NCBI GenBank assembly: GCA_040954595.2
Contig: JBECUI020000036.1
Location: forward strand, 106,860-170,859
Reading direction: 5' to 3'
DNA: 64,000 nucleotides
DNA from: Balanoglossus misakiensis
Lineage: Eukaryota > Hemichordata
In this document: piece by piece, positions 35,298 through 45,679 of the stretch
How the letters are laid out: each line of letters starts with the position of its first letter
Numbering within the stretch: the stretch's first letter is position 1
The notes under the pieces: generated by a model
Databases searched by the model: none
What the model saw: the letters and a program-made list of their open reading frames with translations, nothing else
Told to the model about the DNA's origin: nothing
Position numbers and translations under genes: made by a program

Positions 35298-36084
35298 CCT
35301 TTGTACTGATAACGTTCTCTACAAGATATTTTGTATACTCATGTTTGGCTTCAGTAATAATTTTTCGGCTATCCGTTAATTCCACAATTTTGGCATCCTT
35401 CATAACGGCAATCCTGTCGGAAATGCTCTGCACGAGAATAACGTTATGACTAATAAAAAGAATTGACAGTGAACGCTTTTGTTGTAAAGACAAAAGAAGG
35501 TTGATAATTTCAGCTTCGATAGTAACGTCCAAGGCGGTTGTCGGTTCGTCGGCAATGAGAATTTTCGGATTGCGCGAAATTGCTAATGCGATCATTATTC
35601 GTTGCAACATGCCTCCGGAGAACTGGGACGGGATATTATGCAGTCGCTTTTCAGGATCGGAGATATGCACTTCCCGGAGTAAATCAATTGTCCGTTCTCG
35701 CACTTGTGCCCGTGTAAGATTGGGCTCTTGTACTCGGAGTGTCTCCGCAAAGGTTTTTTCAATCGAATAAATAGGATCAAAGGATGATGCTGGTTCCTGA
35801 AAGATATATCCGATTTCTCGACTTCGGAAAAGCCGAAGCTCTTCGTCATTATACTGAAGAATGTTTTTTCCCTGATAGTAAATACTCCCTGATGTAATAT
35901 GCCCATTTGCAGGCAAGAGTCGTAACACGGACAATGCATTTACAGTTTTTCCGGATCCGCTTTCCCCTACAAAACCAAGAATCTCCCCCTCCCTCAGATC
36001 CCAACTAACTGAAGAAAGCGCATGCACCTCTTTATTAGGAAGCGTAAAATGAACAGAGAGATCCTTAGTTTCAAGAATATTCAT
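35278..36084 (-). CDS. oppD: Oligopeptide ABC transporter ATPase, second system (OppD-like)
   Basis: A 268-residue ATPase: Walker A GESGSGKTV, signature FSGGMLQRIMIALAIS, Walker [15 protein letters not shown], switch FISHNVILVQS. It is about 60-90 residues shorter than classic OppD because the C-terminal OppDF extension with its cysteine cluster is missing. It starts one base within the end of oppC (ATGA-type junction) and overlaps oppF. Switch position has His-Asn instead of His-Asp, a small oddity. Confidence 0.92.
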   Translation of the reverse strand: MNILETKDLSVHFTLPNKEVHALSSVSWDLREGEILGFVGESGSGKTVNALSVLRLLPANGHITSGSIYYQGKNILQYNDEELRLFRSREIGYIFQEPASSFDPIYSIEKTFAETLRVQEPNLTRAQVRERTIDLLREVHISDPEKRLHNIPSQFSGGMLQRIMIALAISRNPKILIADEPTTALDVTIEAEIINLLLSLQQKRSLSILFISHNVILVQSISDRIAVMKDAKIVELTDSRKIITEAKHEYTKYLVENVISTKDVFPDD

Positions 36085-37127
36085 TATACACCTCCCCCCC
36101 GCAGATGATATGGATCCCAGACATCACGCAAGTACTCACCAAGAAATGTATAACTCATCGTTGTAATGAGCAAAAACACCCCGGGTATCAGGAGCCATGG
36201 AAAATTCTGTAAATTACTGATGGTCATAACATCCTTACTCATCAGCAAACCCCAACTAACAGAGGGGTCAGTAATTCCCAGCCCCAAGTAGCTGAGCACT
36301 ACTTCACCAAGGATAAAACCTGGAATCCCTAGGGCAATGCTGATAATGAGAATAGATGCCATATGCGGAAGTATGTGGCGAAAGATAATTAAAAACGCAG
36401 GAGTGCATTCCAGCACTGCATTTACAACGAAGTCCTCTGTTTTAATACTGTGCACCATTCCACGCACAATACGCGCAGTACCCGGGAAGCCGACAAAGGC
36501 AAGGATAACTGTAATGAGTACAAACATTTGCCCAGGTTCCAATGAATAAGAAAAAACCGCCCGAAGGAATAGTATAAGGTACAGTGCAGGAAGTAACATA
36601 ATAATCTCCGCAAAACGCATAATAATCCAATCAATCCAGCCCCCATAATACCCTGCAGTGCCGCCGAGAATAATTGCTAACATAAAGCTGATACCAATGC
36701 CAATGAATCCGATGTTCAATGATATTCTGCTTCCGTAGAGAATGCGGGAAAAGATATCCCGCCCGTAGCTATCACTCCCAAAGATAAACACAGGGATATC
36801 ACCATCACTAGAAAGCAGTCGCCGCTCCATAGGAAGGAGCCCGAATAGTTTATACGGGTCTCCCTTCCGGAACATCTGTACCTTCTGATATTCACCCTTG
36901 ATCCATACATATCGCCAATCTAATTCTTGAATTAAAGCAGAACTTTGTACCTGCAAACCCAAGCCCTGATCCGGTGAGTAGATCCGGAGGTTCGGTGGAT
37001 GATAAATATAATCCTTGAAGATCCGGTTTGCCTCATACGGGGCAAGAAATTCCGCAAACAACATGGTGCCATACAGTATTACAAGCATAATAATTGAAAT
37101 TATGCCGATCACAGATATGCGTTTCAT
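36084..37127 (-). CDS. oppC: Oligopeptide ABC transporter permease OppC, second system
   Basis: A 347-residue permease with N-terminal TM1, a large periplasmic loop (about 35-125) and a BPD_transp_1 core of five helices. The EAA-type coupling segment is visible around AVLECTPAFLIIFRHILPHM, and the C-terminal end has the usual GEVVLSYLGLGITDPSVSWG and DVWDPYHLRGGG. Start and stop overlap those of neighbouring opp genes by a few bases, so the cluster is tightly coupled. Confidence 0.93.
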   Translation of the reverse strand: MKRISVIGIISIIMLVILYGTMLFAEFLAPYEANRIFKDYIYHPPNLRIYSPDQGLGLQVQSSALIQELDWRYVWIKGEYQKVQMFRKGDPYKLFGLLPMERRLLSSDGDIPVFIFGSDSYGRDIFSRILYGSRISLNIGFIGIGISFMLAIILGGTAGYYGGWIDWIIMRFAEIIMLLPALYLILFLRAVFSYSLEPGQMFVLITVILAFVGFPGTARIVRGMVHSIKTEDFVVNAVLECTPAFLIIFRHILPHMASILIISIALGIPGFILGEVVLSYLGLGITDPSVSWGLLMSKDVMTISNLQNFPWLLIPGVFLLITTMSYTFLGEYLRDVWDPYHLRGGGV

Positions 37128-38209
37128 GTTCCCACCATCTGTGTCCGTTTACTGTATCGAATACGCGGATCAATAACTGCTAACAGTATATCACTAATAG
37201 TAATGCCAACCAAAACAAGAAAACTGATAAACATAAAGTTTGCCAGAACAAGATTGACATCTTCCATAAGCACCGCTTCATACATAAGTTGTCCCATACC
37301 GGGGTAGGAAAAGATTATTTCAAGAATCAAGGAACCTGAAAAAAGTCCGGCAAAGATGTTGGCGCTCCCGGTAATAAATGGACTCAGTGTATTCCGAAAG
37401 GCATGTGCAAAGTATATACGCCGTTCGGAAATTCCTCGAGATCGGAGTGAGCGAATATAAGGTTTTCCGAGTTGATCGAGCATAACAGAACGTATGACAC
37501 GCATGGACCCACCAATGCCTGAAATGAATGCCGCAAAAAGGGGCAAGGTAATATGATGTAAATAGCTAAATACAAAGCGAACCGGGGCATCCTGTATGCG
37601 AAAGTTCGGATAGGCGGTTATCGGAAACCAGCCACTCATAGCGGCAAAGAGCTGAAGCAACAATAGAAGCAGAATACTGGGAAATGCGTGGAGAAATACT
37701 GCAACAACTCCAGCAATAATATCGACCTTAGTATTTACTTTCGAAGAGAAATAGATCCCAATAACGAAGGATATGATGGTAAGAAAAAACAAGGATATAA
37801 TATTCAAAACGAGGGTGTTGACCATGCGTTCTTGGATTAAAAACAGGATGGGAGCACGAGATACCAAACTCTTTCCCAAGTCCCCTTTTAAGAATACCTG
37901 CCCAATCCATCGGAAGTACTGAGAATAAAACGGAAGATCGAGTCCAAGCCGTTCCTTCTCGCGTGCAATCGCCTCGTTTGAATATAACTCGCTTTGATCC
38001 GTTGCTCCATCACTGTTTGCAAACAGTTGAATTCGTACATAGCTGTCTATGATATCGCCCGGGCTTAGGGACATCAATGCAAAGACAAATAGCCCGAGTA
38101 CAAACAAGAGACAAACCATGAGTACGAGGCGAAGAAGAATAAAGACCGCAAGGGGATGCTTATTGCACTGTAATTGTAACCAGACAAGAACTATGTGCAG
38201 ACCTTTCAT
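37124..38209 (-). CDS. oppB: Oligopeptide ABC transporter permease OppB, second system
   Basis: A 361-residue permease with the OppB order: TM1 (about 22-48), a periplasmic loop with the SLVSRAPI segment, and a five-helix BPD_transp_1 core. The coupling region reads YIRSLRSRGISERRIYFAHAF, and the C-terminus IRYSKRTQMVGT follows VIDPR. An N-terminal extension of about 20 residues with a Cys-His-type cap precedes TM1. It overlaps both neighbours by 4 bases. Confidence 0.93.
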   Translation of the reverse strand: MKGLHIVLVWLQLQCNKHPLAVFILLRLVLMVCLLFVLGLFVFALMSLSPGDIIDSYVRIQLFANSDGATDQSELYSNEAIAREKERLGLDLPFYSQYFRWIGQVFLKGDLGKSLVSRAPILFLIQERMVNTLVLNIISLFFLTIISFVIGIYFSSKVNTKVDIIAGVVAVFLHAFPSILLLLLLQLFAAMSGWFPITAYPNFRIQDAPVRFVFSYLHHITLPLFAAFISGIGGSMRVIRSVMLDQLGKPYIRSLRSRGISERRIYFAHAFRNTLSPFITGSANIFAGLFSGSLILEIIFSYPGMGQLMYEAVLMEDVNLVLANFMFISFLVLVGITISDILLAVIDPRIRYSKRTQMVGT

Positions 38210-40020
38210 TTCCTGCTCAAGTACAAGCGCGAAGTGTTGAGCCCGTTCAGGGTGTCATAAAAAACGTTATTCCATCTCTTATTTACACCAAGAAAGGAGT
38301 ACGGATGAACAATATAGATAACTGGAAGCTCGGTAAGCAATATTTCCTGATATTCGTTGTATATATTCCATGACTCTTCTTCATCAATGGTTACCATTCC
38401 TTGATTATATAGGTAATCAATTCGTGTTTCCCATTCCGTAGCTGGTTCTTCCTGCAATGGATGCCATAAATGGAAATTTCCATCAGACTGCCAGACATTA
38501 CTCCCACCATTCGGCCAATAATTGGCTCCAAGCCCGACAATGGTACTGTGCCAGTCGTAACTTTCAGTCAGTCGGCTAACAAGGCTCTGAAAGTCGATAA
38601 TTTGTAAACTTGCTGTTATGCCGATAGATCGGAGTTCATCAATAAAAATATTTGCAATTTCTATTCTAATGTTATTTTCCGCCCCCACCATAAGGTCAAA
38701 CTCAACCAGATTCCCATCTTGATCGTACATGAGATCATCATTGCCCTTTTGTATGCCCATTTCCCCCAGAAGATTAATTGCTCGTTGGGGATTATAGGTG
38801 AACTGCAGCTTTATATCCGGATTAAAATACGGATTGGGACGAGCAAAAAAATAGAGTGCCGGTTCGCCGAGACTTCGAAATACCTGCTTCGCAATTCGTG
38901 AGCGATTTAACAAAGAACTCATAGCCTGACGAAACTTGGCATTCGAGAACAACGCTAGTTGTACCGGTGAGACCGTGTTGGGATTCTGATTAAAGACAAG
39001 GAAATCCGAAGAGAGAGACGCTCCCCCATTATATACATCGTATGAAGGATCTTCCTTATTAAGCAAGATATCCAGATCTTCGGGACGGGGAGAATACGAA
39101 TCGGTTTCTCCTTGTTGAAACAAAAGGAAGGAAGCATTTATATCGCTAACGATGCGCAAGATATAGGTTTCTATATACGGAATGCTCTTCCCCGCCTCAT
39201 CCGTTTCCCAATAATATGGATTACGTTCCAGTTTGACATACTTTCCCGGTGCATATTCAGTAATGTACATAGAACTCATTGAAGGAATGCTTTGCACATC
39301 AGTGGATATGTTTAGTATATCACGCAGGCCGCCAACCCCACCTTCTTTTTTTGCCGGCTCGTAGAGATAGCGTGGCCCGAAAAACATATTACACGACAGC
39401 AAAGGGTTGGCAATAATTCGCGGAAAATGAAATGTAAAACTCAACTGGTCTGTTTTTTCTATCGTTATGCGCTTCTTGCTGCCATCAGGCATATCAAGAA
39501 ACTGCCCGGCATAGCCAGGTTGTTGCAGGTCCGGATCACCGTCTATTTCATCGTACCAGAAGACAACATCATCAGCGCTTATGTGAATCTTCGTCTCTCC
39601 ATCCGGTGTTGTCCAGTACAAATCGTTGCGTAAGGTAAAATGAACATCCAATCGATCTTCTATCTGTTCGACTTCAAATGATGCCGCCGCTTCCGGTTCA
39701 AACTCCCGTTCGTAGGGATTATAATCCATGAGATAGCTAAATAAGACATCTATAATTTCTCGCGTAGAACTGTCTCGCGCGGTTAATGTATTGAAGGTCT
39801 TGGGATCATTTAGGATGGTGCCGGTATAGGTGCCGCCTGCCGACCCAATCGCAAACTCTGCCGGTCCCGGCTTTTGCATGGTTTTACTCAGAATAACATT
39901 ATGAGCTTCTTGCCGTTGTGCATCTACTGCCCCCGCTTCCACCTCGACAGTCCCGCTGCAGGAAATCAACAGAAGTCCCAACCCAATAGCTAATATTAAA
40001 CGAATTCCCATAGTATACAT
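38206..40020 (-). CDS. oppA: Oligopeptide-binding lipoprotein OppA, second system
   Basis: A 604-residue SBP_bac_5 family lipoprotein. The signal IRLILAIGLGLLLISC ends in a lipobox (ISC, Cys about 21). Family marks are GGTYTGTILNDPKTFN, EPEAAASFEVEQIEDRLDVHFTLR, and the C-terminal LTELPVIYIVHPYS. It is larger than ordinary OppA (about 540) and much diverged from the first-system OppA in this window, suggesting a different peptide or even non-peptide ligand. The gene is 22 bp downstream of oppF of the first system. Confidence 0.9.
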   Translation of the reverse strand: MYTMGIRLILAIGLGLLLISCSGTVEVEAGAVDAQRQEAHNVILSKTMQKPGPAEFAIGSAGGTYTGTILNDPKTFNTLTARDSSTREIIDVLFSYLMDYNPYEREFEPEAAASFEVEQIEDRLDVHFTLRNDLYWTTPDGETKIHISADDVVFWYDEIDGDPDLQQPGYAGQFLDMPDGSKKRITIEKTDQLSFTFHFPRIIANPLLSCNMFFGPRYLYEPAKKEGGVGGLRDILNISTDVQSIPSMSSMYITEYAPGKYVKLERNPYYWETDEAGKSIPYIETYILRIVSDINASFLLFQQGETDSYSPRPEDLDILLNKEDPSYDVYNGGASLSSDFLVFNQNPNTVSPVQLALFSNAKFRQAMSSLLNRSRIAKQVFRSLGEPALYFFARPNPYFNPDIKLQFTYNPQRAINLLGEMGIQKGNDDLMYDQDGNLVEFDLMVGAENNIRIEIANIFIDELRSIGITASLQIIDFQSLVSRLTESYDWHSTIVGLGANYWPNGGSNVWQSDGNFHLWHPLQEEPATEWETRIDYLYNQGMVTIDEEESWNIYNEYQEILLTELPVIYIVHPYSFLGVNKRWNNVFYDTLNGLNTSRLYLSRK

Positions 40021-40042
40021 GCCTATCCTCTTATCAATAATG

Positions 40043-41044
40043 TTAAGAAATATGTAAAAAACATGCTACCCTATGATTCTTTTGCACTTCAGTAAGTGCG
40101 GGGATGTTTTCGCGACATTTTTTCATACGAACCGGACAACGATGATAAAAACAACAGCCTCGTTGTTCTTCCGTGGGGGAAGAAACTTCACTCTTTAGAA
40201 TGATGTGTTCACGGGTACGCTCTCGCACCGGATCCGGTATAGGGATTGCTGATAACAATGACTGCGTATAGGGATGCAGCGGCTTTTTATAGAGGGTTTG
40301 GGTATTAACAATTTCCACAATCTTCCCAAGATACATAACGGCAATCCAATCGCTGATAAAACGGACAACTGCCAGATCATGGGCAATAATAAGATAGGTT
40401 AATCCCAAACGCTGTTTTAACTGAACAAGAAGGTTCAAGATTTGTGCCTGTATTGAGACATCCAAGGCACTCACCGGTTCATCTGCCAAGACCAGTTTAG
40501 GATGAAATGCAAGTGCTCGGGCAATGCCAATACGTTGCCGCTGACCACCTGAAAATTCGTATGGATAGCGATTCTTAAAACGATTGGAAAGCCCTACCGA
40601 CTCCATCAGTTCATCGACCCTTTCTTCTATTTCCTTCTTCGTGATATCCAGCAGCCCTTGCTGTCGAAATACTTGTAGCGGCTCGGCAATAATGTTGGCA
40701 ACAACCATGCGCGGGTCAAGTGCTGAATAGGGATCCTGAAAAATCATCTGCATGTTTCGCCGAATAATAAGCATCTGACGTTTATTAGCAGACAAAACAT
40801 CCTGATCTTCAAAATATATCTCTCCGGCTCGCGAAGGGATTAAGCGCATAATGGCACGAATGGTGCTGGATTTTCCGCAGCCTGATTCACCGACAAGTCC
40901 GAGTACTTCACCGGGAGCAAGAGAAAAGGAGATATCATCAACAGCCCGAATATGCCCAACTGTTTTTTTCAATAATACCCCCTTTTCAATGGGGAAATGT
41001 ACCTTTAAGTTTTTTACCTCTAGTATGGGTTTCTCTTTAGGCAT
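40043..41044 (-). CDS. oppF: Oligopeptide ABC transporter ATPase, first system (OppF)
   Basis: A 333-residue ATPase: Walker A GESGCGKSS, signature FSGGQRQRIGIARALA, Walker B VLADEPVSALDVS, switch LIIAHDLAVVRF. The C-terminal OppDF extension is present with the cysteine pattern CCFYHRCPVRMKKC followed by a last Cys, which in OppD/OppF proteins can hold an iron-sulphur cluster. Its start overlaps the end of oppD by eight bases. Confidence 0.94.
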   Translation of the reverse strand: MPKEKPILEVKNLKVHFPIEKGVLLKKTVGHIRAVDDISFSLAPGEVLGLVGESGCGKSSTIRAIMRLIPSRAGEIYFEDQDVLSANKRQMLIIRRNMQMIFQDPYSALDPRMVVANIIAEPLQVFRQQGLLDITKKEIEERVDELMESVGLSNRFKNRYPYEFSGGQRQRIGIARALAFHPKLVLADEPVSALDVSIQAQILNLLVQLKQRLGLTYLIIAHDLAVVRFISDWIAVMYLGKIVEIVNTQTLYKKPLHPYTQSLLSAIPIPDPVRERTREHIILKSEVSSPTEEQRGCCFYHRCPVRMKKCRENIPALTEVQKNHRVACFLHIS

Positions 41045-42023
41045 TGTATTCTTCCTTAATGTAACGCCAACAAGATACGCTGCGATCTTTCTTTACTTCT
41101 ACCTTTGTCGGATATTGACGTTTGCAGATGTCACGTACGTATTCACAACGTGGATAAAACGGGCATGCTTCCGGTAAATTAATAAGTGTTGGCGGCTGCC
41201 CCGGAATAGAATATAGTTCATTCTGATCGTCAGCATCTACCCTTGGTAAGGATTTAAGCAGTCCCTGACTATACGGATGGAGGGGATCGGCGAATATATC
41301 ATCAACAGATGATCGCTCAACAAGCTTCCCCGCATACATTACATGAACTTGATCGCAGATGTTTGCCACAACCCCGAGATCATGTGTAATAAGAATAACT
41401 GATGTCCCCAGGCGTTGAACCATATCCTTGATGAGCTCCAGTATCTGTGCCTGTATAGTAACATCCAAAGCAGTTGTTGGCTCGTCGGCAATAAGAACCT
41501 CAGGGTTGCAGGAAAGGGCAATCGCAATAACAATACGCTGGCGCATTCCCCCTGAAAACTGATGCGGATAGTCATTAATGCGCCGTTCCGGTGATGGAAT
41601 ACCGACCATACGGAGTAAGTCAACCGCTCTTTTAGAAGCTACCGACTTGCTAACCTGTTCATGGAGACAAATCATCTCTGTAATTTGAGTGGATACCCGA
41701 AGAAAGGGATTTAATGATGTCATAGGGTCTTGAAAAACCATGGATATTTTTGCTCCACGAATCTTCCGCATATCGTTTTCCGGCATGCTTAATATATTCT
41801 GACCGCCAAATAATACCGAGCCGGAAGTAATTATGCCTTTCGCCCTGGGAAAGAGCCGCATAATCGACAAGGCGGTTACTGACTTTCCACTTCCCGACTC
41901 CCCTACCAACCCGAGCACTTCCTTCTTCCGCAGCACAAAATCAACCCCATCAACCGCTTTAACAATGCCGTCATCCGTTTGGAAATGCGTACTTAACTGC
42001 TTTACTTGTAAAACTGCTTCCAT
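41037..42023 (-). CDS. oppD: Oligopeptide ABC transporter ATPase, first system (OppD)
   Basis: A 328-residue ATPase from the ATG at 42023 ([14 protein letters not shown]), which follows the oppC stop by two bases; longer readings run back into oppC. Walker [10 protein letters not shown], signature [16 protein letters not shown], Walker [15 protein letters not shown], switch [11 protein letters not shown]. The C-terminus has [14 protein letters not shown] plus one more Cys, the usual OppD cysteine motif, absent from the second-system OppD. Confidence 0.94.
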   Translation of the reverse strand: MEAVLQVKQLSTHFQTDDGIVKAVDGVDFVLRKKEVLGLVGESGSGKSVTALSIMRLFPRAKGIITSGSVLFGGQNILSMPENDMRKIRGAKISMVFQDPMTSLNPFLRVSTQITEMICLHEQVSKSVASKRAVDLLRMVGIPSPERRINDYPHQFSGGMRQRIVIAIALSCNPEVLIADEPTTALDVTIQAQILELIKDMVQRLGTSVILITHDLGVVANICDQVHVMYAGKLVERSSVDDIFADPLHPYSQGLLKSLPRVDADDQNELYSIPGQPPTLINLPEACPFYPRCEYVRDICKRQYPTKVEVKKDRSVSCWRYIKEEYNA

Positions 42024-42025
42024 TA

Positions 42026-43108
42026 TTACACCACGTACTTGCTTTTCGGATCGAAGGCATCGCGTAGACCGTCGCCGAGAAAATTCATTGATAACAAAAA
42101 GAGAGACATAACAAGCGCCGGAAAAAACAATCGCCACGGTGCCACAGTCATGGCATCAACTGCATCCCCAATTAGGGTACCCCATGAAGCAAAGGGTGCC
42201 GACAGCCCAAGACCCAAAAATGACAAGAATGCTTCCTGAAGAATGAAGGTCGGAACGCGTAATGTCGTAAAAACAATAATAATGCCAAGCACATTCGGTA
42301 ATAAATGCCTGAGAATTATACGAAAGGGACTAAGCCCAATGCTGCGTGCTGCCTCGATAAATTCATGGTTCTTCATTGATATAATCTGACCACGGATAAT
42401 TCGTGCTGCGGTCAACCAACTGATGAGTGCAAGCGCAAAGAAGACATTGACAATACTTGATCCAAAAAAAGTAACAAAGATAATAACTAATAACATGTAA
42501 GGCAAGCCATACATGACATTAATGATCGTCATAATAACACTATCGATCTTGCCACCGAAATAGCCGGCAATGGAGCCAAATATAATTCCAATGAAGATGG
42601 ATGTTATGCTCCCTACTACCCCCACCGCAACCGACACTTGGCTCCCGTAGATAATGCGGCTGAGCATGTCACGCCCGAGATAATCCGTGCCCATAATATA
42701 GTTGACCTCATGTGTCTTGATAACCTTCCCGTCAATGGTCATTTCATCTGTTTGTATTCTGTTGAGAATTACCTGGAGTTTTTGCTCCTCCGCCTCCGTC
42801 ATTGTTTCCCGTGCTGCGTTTTCCATTACTTGCATAATATAAGCATGCTCTCGCTCATACCACAATTCACCTGCACTCTTAAAAATGCTGGGCGGCAAAT
42901 CTCTGTGCTCAGGGACTTGAAGTCGATAGGAGCGAATAGGTAATACCGGGGCAAAGAGTGCTATTAATACATATAGTACAATAATAATTAAACCAAATAT
43001 CGCCAACTTGTTCTTTCGCAAACGCCGAAAGGCATCTCTTGTTGGTGATATTGCTTCCTGCTCAAAAACATCTTTTGTCGTTGTTAACTCTTTCATAAAT
43101 CTGTTCAA
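42026..43108 (-). CDS. oppC: Oligopeptide ABC transporter permease OppC, first system
   Basis: A 360-residue permease. A cytoplasmic N-terminus (1-35), TM1 (about 36-55), a long periplasmic insert (about 60-150, larger than in E. coli OppC and containing a helical MENAARETMTEAEEQKLQ stretch) and a five-helix core follow. NYIMGTDYLGRDMLSRIIYG is the family hallmark, with the coupling loop in EAARSIGLSPFRIILRHLLP and the end GDGLRDAFDPKSKYV. It starts directly after the oppB stop. Confidence 0.95.
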   Translation of the reverse strand: MNRFMKELTTTKDVFEQEAISPTRDAFRRLRKNKLAIFGLIIIVLYVLIALFAPVLPIRSYRLQVPEHRDLPPSIFKSAGELWYEREHAYIMQVMENAARETMTEAEEQKLQVILNRIQTDEMTIDGKVIKTHEVNYIMGTDYLGRDMLSRIIYGSQVSVAVGVVGSITSIFIGIIFGSIAGYFGGKIDSVIMTIINVMYGLPYMLLVIIFVTFFGSSIVNVFFALALISWLTAARIIRGQIISMKNHEFIEAARSIGLSPFRIILRHLLPNVLGIIIVFTTLRVPTFILQEAFLSFLGLGLSAPFASWGTLIGDAVDAMTVAPWRLFFPALVMSLFLLSMNFLGDGLRDAFDPKSKYVV

Positions 43109-44038
43109 CTAGTCGTAACGAATACGAGGATCAAGCATTCCATATAGGATATCTACTATAAAATTTACTAGTATTAATAATACCGAATATACAACCACAA
43201 TCCCGAGAATAAGGGTATAATCCCTGTTAAATGCGGATTGTACAAAAAATTTGCCAAGCCCCGGAATGCGAAATATAGATTCCACAACCACCGAACTGGT
43301 TATCATGGCCGCAAAAGCAGGTCCCGTATAACTGATGACCGGCACTAAGGTTCCTTTTAGTGTATGTCGGTAGAGGATCTGCTTCATTGAGAGCCCCTTT
43401 GCCCGTGCCATACGGATAAAATCACTTTGTAATATTTCTACTACGCTTGCCCGAGTTAACCGGGCAATATACGCCATAGTAACCAAGCAGAGCGTGAGAA
43501 CAGGCATTATTAACGTGCTCCACCCGAATCGTGTATCAATCCAACCTGAGGTCGGCAACCAATGCAACTGTATTGCAAATATATAGACCAAAATAGGGCC
43601 CACCACAAAGAGAGGAATTGATATGCCCAGTACGGTTCCTACCATAAGGAAGTAATCGATAGAAGTGTTTTTATGATATGCCGCCACCATGCCCGCAGGG
43701 ACTCCAATGCCTAATGAAAGACATAGGGCTAACAAGGAAAGCAACATCGACGGTCCTAATCCAGCAATAACTAACTCGTTAACACTGAGATTTTGATAAC
43801 GATATGAGGGACCAAGATCGCCAACAAGTAATGAACCGATATACCGGAAGTATTGCATTACCAACGGTTCATCAAAATGATATTTTTGTTCAATGTTCTT
43901 TAATACTGCCTCCGGGAGGGAACGCTCACGATCAAAGGGCCCCCCCGGTGCTATCCGAATAATAAAAAAACTAACGGTAGCAATAATAAGCAATGTCGGA
44001 ACCAGTCCCAACAAACGCCGTATGCAGTACTGTACCAT
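43109..44038 (-). CDS. oppB: Oligopeptide ABC transporter permease OppB, first system
   Basis: A 309-residue permease of standard OppB length. It opens MVQYCIRRLLGLVPTLLII, has IRIAPGGPFDRERSLPEAV, a coupling loop DFIRMARAKGLSMKQILYRH and the end YGMLDPRIRYD. It follows the first oppA by 41 bp and precedes oppC without a gap. Like the E. coli protein it should form the heterodimeric channel with OppC. Confidence 0.96.
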   Translation of the reverse strand: MVQYCIRRLLGLVPTLLIIATVSFFIIRIAPGGPFDRERSLPEAVLKNIEQKYHFDEPLVMQYFRYIGSLLVGDLGPSYRYQNLSVNELVIAGLGPSMLLSLLALCLSLGIGVPAGMVAAYHKNTSIDYFLMVGTVLGISIPLFVVGPILVYIFAIQLHWLPTSGWIDTRFGWSTLIMPVLTLCLVTMAYIARLTRASVVEILQSDFIRMARAKGLSMKQILYRHTLKGTLVPVISYTGPAFAAMITSSVVVESIFRIPGLGKFFVQSAFNRDYTLILGIVVVYSVLLILVNFIVDILYGMLDPRIRYD

Positions 44039-44079
44039 AAACTATATCAGGCAATCCAGCGGATTGCATTTTCCTTTCG

Positions 44080-45646
44080 TTAGTTTACAGCACCTACAGG
44101 ATGGTAATCCATAACATTGGTGTACCAGCCCCGCCATGTAGTAGCGTCGAGAAGATTCTTCGATACGTAGTAATAAATCGGCATTATTGCTGCATCCTCT
44201 TCTATGAGCAAGCGCTCAGCATCTGCCAGTATTGCTGCACGTTCGGGACCATCTGGAAGACGGTTGGCACGACTGAGAATTGTATCGTACTGCTGATTAG
44301 CAATAACGACCACCGTTCATAGCTCCACCAGTAACAAACATGTCTAGGAAAGTGTTCGGATCGGGATAATCTCCTACCCAACCGGCACGGACAATATTAA
44401 AGTCTCCCTGACGACGAGTATTCAAATATACACCCCATTCTTGATTCTGTAACTCAATCTCGATACCGAGATTATCAAACCATTGCTGCTGTATGAACTC
44501 GGCAATAGATTTGTGATTTTCACTGGTATTGTATAACAATTCCAACTTCGGAAATCCTGCTCCATCAGGATATCCTGCCTCGGCAAGTAATCTCTGTGCT
44601 TCAGTAACATCCTCTTGATGCCCAGTAATGCCCTCATATCCTGCCATGGGAGGGACAATTGCATACGCGGGTGTTTGCCCCGCACGAATAACAACATCAA
44701 TCAGCAGTTGTCGATCAATAGAGTAACTCAAAGCTTTGCGAACACGGGCATCGTTTAATGGTGCCACTTGTGTCTGAAAAACATAATAATACGTCGCTAA
44801 CTGCGGAACTGAGTGATAATCCGCTCGGAATTTTATTTCCTCTATCCGTGAATCCGGATAATCCACACTCCAATCAACCTCGTTGTTAGTATACATGTTA
44901 TACATAACCGTTTGCTCTTCAACCGGTAAAAATACTACCCTACTGAGAGTTACTTTAGCACTATCCCAATACTGTGGGTTTGGCTCTAGTGTAATATTCT
45001 TTTGTACTTCCCAGTTGGTAAGAACAAAGGGCCCGTTCCCTACAAAGTTCTCGGGCTTGACCCAATCTGACCCAAATTTTTCCACTGTATGCATGGGCAC
45101 GACTGCAAAGGCATAGTGCGTTAAAGCATTCAGTGCATACGGAAGAGGACCGATTGTTTCAAACTGAAACGTGCGATCATCCAGTGCACGAACCTGTAAT
45201 GCTTCTACTCCTGCCTCGCCACTGTTAAATGCTTCCGCACCTTTCAAAAACATGGAAGGAAACCATGCATAAGGGGCTGCTGTCGCCGGATCTAAAATAC
45301 GCTGCCAACTCGCAACAAAGTCATGTGCGGTTATGGGAACACCATCGCTCCATGTTGTATCACGGAGGGTAAAGGTGTACACTGTACCGTCATCACTAAT
45401 AGTCCAACTCTCGGCTACGCCGGGTACTGCTAATGCAGTCTCAGGATCGACGTTCACTAAGCCTTCATACAAACCCATAGCAATACGATGTTCGGGTACT
45501 CCACTCATTAAATGAGGATCAAGGGTTTCGGGTTCGGTTCCGTTTACTACGGAAAATCCACGTCCCCCTGCCTCAGACTGACCACCTGCCATTAATGGTA
45601 GTGCTACTAACAATAACAAGATACAAAGAAAATGTTTTCGTACCAT
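44080..45646 (-). CDS. oppA: Oligopeptide-binding protein OppA, first system, split by a frameshift
   Basis: An SBP_bac_5 protein of about 520 residues, start ATG at 45646 behind a G-rich ribosome site. It has a Sec signal (LCILLLLVALPLMAGG, no lipobox Cys). Marks are NGTEPETLDPHLMSG, LYEGLVNVDPE, TWSDGVPITAHDFVASWQRI and KALSYSIDRQ. The frame stops after MNGGRYC; the rest of the family continues in the next frame as NQQYDTILSRANRLPD to VMDYHPVGAVN. One extra base around 44296-44302 (no homopolymer there) accounts for this. If real, the last 75 residues are lost; if an error, the gene is whole. Confidence 0.88.
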
Positions 45647-45679
45647 ATTTCCCCCTTTCATTAATATAATGAACATATA

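Noticed and set aside
42024-42137. Long version of first-system OppD with 38 extra residues
   Set aside because: The extension is the other frame of oppC; the ATG at 42023 gives the standard start.
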